The notes beneath the pieces are model-generated. The model had not been told where the DNA came from. It did no database searches and saw only the letters and a program-made list of their open reading frames with translations. Positions 61,959 through 64,000 of a stretch of DNA of 64,000 nt are shown here, one piece after another. Every line of letters starts with the position of its first letter. Position 1 is the first letter of the stretch. The position numbers and the translations under genes were made by a program. The DNA is taken from positions 17,492 to 81,491 of the forward strand of contig JAIXSR010000140.1 of NCBI GenBank assembly GCA_027484605.1. Reading direction: 5' to 3'. This DNA is from Hyphomicrobiales bacterium. GTDB taxonomy: Bacteria; Pseudomonadota; Alphaproteobacteria; Rhizobiales; Beijerinckiaceae.

Positions 61959-62954
61959 TCAGGCGATGGCGCGCAGATCGGGCATGCGTCGGGAATCCAG
62001 CGCCTGGTTCAGCTTGTCAAAAAGCGGGTTCTCGATGCTGAAGGCGTAATCCACCTCCGAGACGAGCACGCGTTCCGCGCCCTGGCGCAGCAGCGCATCC
62101 GCCATCTCCGCCACCTTGTCCTTGGCGACGAACAATGTCAGTTCCTGCGGCCCTTCGGCGAGGATCCGGCCCTCCCTCGCCGCCATGCGGGCGGCTTCCT
62201 CGACCTGGCCGCTGAAATAGGCGGCGACCCGGCGATGGCCACGGGCTTCTTCCTCGGCATGGATGCGCGCCAGCACGGAGCGGGCGCGTTCCAGCATGAC
62301 CGGGCTCCAGTCCGCCTGGAGCGAGGCGACGAGATTGGCCTCGGATTTCAGCATCGTGCCGTCATCCAGCACCTTGAGCGCATTCGCGGCGAGCGTCGCG
62401 CCGGTCGTGGTGATGTCGACGATGATCTCCGCCGTCCCGGCCGCCGGCGCGCCTTCGGTGGCCCCGAGGCTCTCGACGATGCGGTAATCGGCAATGCCGT
62501 GCTTCTTGAAGAAGCGGCGGGTCAGGTTGACATATTTGGTCGCGACCCGCAGGCGGCGCTGCTTCCGGTGCCGGAAATCGGCTGCCACTTCCTCGATATC
62601 GGCCATGTCATGCACGTCGATCCAGGCTTCCGGCACGGCGACGACCACATTCGCATGGCCGAAACCCAGAGGCGCCAGCATCTCGACCTTCGAGGCCGGA
62701 TCCGCCAGCTGCTCGGACAGGAGATCCGCGCCGGTCACGCCGAAATGCACGGCACCGCGGGCCAGTTCACCGGCGATTTCCGAAGCCGAGAGGAAGGCGA
62801 TCTCGATCCCCTCCAGCCCCTTCACCGCGCCCCGATAATCCCGCGCGCCGCGCGGCTGCAGGATGGGCATGCCCGCCCGCGCGAAGAAGGCGAAGGTGTT
62901 TTCCTGCAGGCGCCCCTTGGAGGGGATGCCAATGGTCAGCGGAGCATCCGTCAT
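61959..62954 (-). CDS. hisG: ATP phosphoribosyltransferase catalytic subunit, long form
   Basis: First enzyme of histidine synthesis, 331 residues. The catalytic part has TIGIPSKGRLQENTFAFF at the start and the PRPP loop EIIVDITTTGATLAANAL at about 165-182. A C-terminal stretch of about 100 residues follows (LTLFVAKDKVAEMADALL), like the ACT-type regulatory domain of long HisG. HisZ-dependent HisG is usually short (about 210-230). Here a long form is coupled to hisZ by ATGA overlap. Similar lengths occur in Bradyrhizobium relatives. Confidence 0.93.
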   Translation of the reverse strand: MTDAPLTIGIPSKGRLQENTFAFFARAGMPILQPRGARDYRGAVKGLEGIEIAFLSASEIAGELARGAVHFGVTGADLLSEQLADPASKVEMLAPLGFGHANVVVAVPEAWIDVHDMADIEEVAADFRHRKQRRLRVATKYVNLTRRFFKKHGIADYRIVESLGATEGAPAAGTAEIIVDITTTGATLAANALKVLDDGTMLKSEANLVASLQADWSPVMLERARSVLARIHAEEEARGHRRVAAYFSGQVEEAARMAAREGRILAEGPQELTLFVAKDKVAEMADALLRQGAERVLVSEVDYAFSIENPLFDKLNQALDSRRMPDLRAIA

Positions 62955-64000
62955 ACCGCCATCTCCCGGACCAGCCGGTCCATCCAGATCGCCGCGCCGA
63001 TGCCCGGCACCGCGCGGCCCATGCGTTCGAACAGCCGGTCATAGCGGCCGCCGGCGGCGAGAGGGCGCGGCGCGCCGTCCAGCCGGAGGTCGAAGACGAA
63101 GCCGGAATAATAATCGAGGCTGCGCGAGAACCCGGCTGCGGCGCGGATCTTCGCCAGCGGCAGGCCGCGCGCTTCCATGAAGCCCGTGCGCATCTCGAAC
63201 CGGTCGATCGCGGCCGAAAGATCAAGCCCGGCTTCCTCGGCCAGCGCGCGCAAAGCCTGCGCCACCTGGTCGGGATCGCCGCCGATGCCAAGGAACCGGC
63301 GCAGGATCTCTGCCTGTTCCGGGCCGAGCTGCTGCGCATCTTCTCGCGCGCGCTGGAGGAACCGGCCGGCAATATCCTCGGCCGTGCGGCCACCGGTGGC
63401 GGTGATGCCGGCCATGGAAAGCAGGTCCTTCACAAAGGCCCGGGCCTCTTCCGGATCGGCGCCCTTGAGGGCGTCGAGCACGCCGGAATAGCGCGTCAGG
63501 CCCCGCGGCTCATGCTTCCGGTCGGCGAGGCGCTGCGGGTCAAGCAGGCTGCCGAGCCGCCCTTCGCCGAGCGCCAGCGCCAGCCGGCGGCTGGTCACCC
63601 CGTCGAGCGCGAGCGCCTCGAGCAGGCTGGAAAACAGGCCGAGATCGCCGATCGTGATGCCCGGCGCTGCCTCGCCAAGCACATCGGTCACGGCGGCATA
63701 GGTCTCGGCCAGCACATCGACATCGGCAGCCTCGCGGTCGTTTCGGCCGATGGATTCAAGGCTGACCTGCGTGAATTCGCCGCTTTCGCCGGGGCGATGG
63801 CGGAAAACCGGCCCGACAAATACCTGATCAAGGCGCCGGCCAACGATGCCGGACTTGAGATAGGCCAAAGCAGCGGGAATGGTGAATTCCGGCCGGAGGC
63901 ACCATTCCTCGCCATCCTCGTTGGTGGTCAGGAACAGGCGGCCTCGAATATCCTCGCCCGAGAGTTCAAGGAACGGATCGGCCGGCTGCAGCACCGGAAC
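62951..64000 (-). CDS. hisZ: ATP phosphoribosyltransferase regulatory subunit HisZ (N-terminus outside window)
   Basis: HisRS-like regulatory paralogue; 349 codons visible and the start is beyond the right edge. Text: LQPADPFLELSGEDIRGRLF, then CLRPEFTIPAALAYL and FRHRPGESGEFTQVSLES, the class II synthetase-like core, and RSLDYYSGFVFDLRLDG near the C-terminus. It lacks the tRNA-anticodon domain. It forms a hetero-octamer with HisG in known systems. The apparent start GTG at 63994 is internal. Confidence 0.92.
   Translation of the reverse strand, partial: VPVLQPADPFLELSGEDIRGRLFLTTNEDGEEWCLRPEFTIPAALAYLKSGIVGRRLDQVFVGPVFRHRPGESGEFTQVSLESIGRNDREAADVDVLAETYAAVTDVLGEAAPGITIGDLGLFSSLLEALALDGVTSRRLALALGEGRLGSLLDPQRLADRKHEPRGLTRYSGVLDALKGADPEEARAFVKDLLSMAGITATGGRTAEDIAGRFLQRAREDAQQLGPEQAEILRRFLGIGGDPDQVAQALRALAEEAGLDLSAAIDRFEMRTGFMEARGLPLAKIRAAAGFSRSLDYYSGFVFDLRLDGAPRPLAAGGRYDRLFERMGRAVPGIGAAIWMDRLVREMAV

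Overview
This is a GC-rich chromosomal window from an alphaproteobacterium, most likely of the Hyphomicrobiales (Rhizobiales). The evidence is the set of lineage-typical genes: MmcB, an ActR/RegA-type regulator, Usg, DUF4170, an extra IF-1 beside a cold-shock gene, an aceA gene divergent from a ScfR-type regulator, and a HisZ-HisG pair. I see no phage genes, transposases, CRISPR arrays, rRNA or tRNA. Both edges cut genes: a D-amino acid aminotransferase on the left and hisZ on the right.

Layout. 1-9 kb: a D-amino acid / D-glutamate unit. It holds a D-amino acid aminotransferase, a LysR regulator and dgcN-dgcA, convergent with a complete dpp-type peptide ABC transporter. 9-14 kb: an ActR-like regulator whose phosphoacceptor Asp is Glu, a long non-coding gap with repeats, an AMP-binding-like protein that has lost its signature motifs, mmcB, and a GMC oxidoreductase. 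14-19 kb: a tetR-MFP-RND efflux operon. 19-26 kb: an aminotransferase, the murein endopeptidase MepA, a 43-codon ORF, an orphan TctC-type binding protein, an ABC exporter and a YedE-type sulfur transporter. 26-33 kb: lepA, transaldolase, the ScfR-type regulator divergent from isocitrate lyase, DUF4170 and glutaminase. 33-43 kb: usg, a CDF metal exporter, an unknown membrane protein, a nitroreductase, an O-antigen-ligase-like protein, an M20-otnK-otnC-mgsA run, cspA, a long IF-1, ribokinase and a GST.

43-56 kb: a complete nitrate assimilation cluster read leftward: nasT-nasS, a leader RNA, nrtA-nrtB-nrtD, nirB-nirD, nasA, cysG. The leader carries a hexaloop hairpin of the ANTAR-target type and then a strong intrinsic terminator just before nrtA. 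This fits NasS/NasT control by antitermination: nitrate is imported by NrtABD, reduced by NasA and NirBD, and CysG makes the siroheme for NirB. 56-59.6 kb: an ECF sigma / RskA-like anti-sigma pair, then maiA and hppD of tyrosine catabolism with a divergent Lrp regulator. 59.7-64 kb: an SbmA/BacA-like ABC protein, then hisG and partial hisZ.

The most unusual items are the D-glutamate locus with paired near-identical operator-like repeats, the pseudo-receiver ActR homologue, the motif-less AMP-binding-like protein with its repeat-rich upstream region, the TTGTAAAT motifs between the ScfR gene and aceA, and the NasT leader RNA. No database search or structure prediction was run. All family calls come from reading motifs and gene order.
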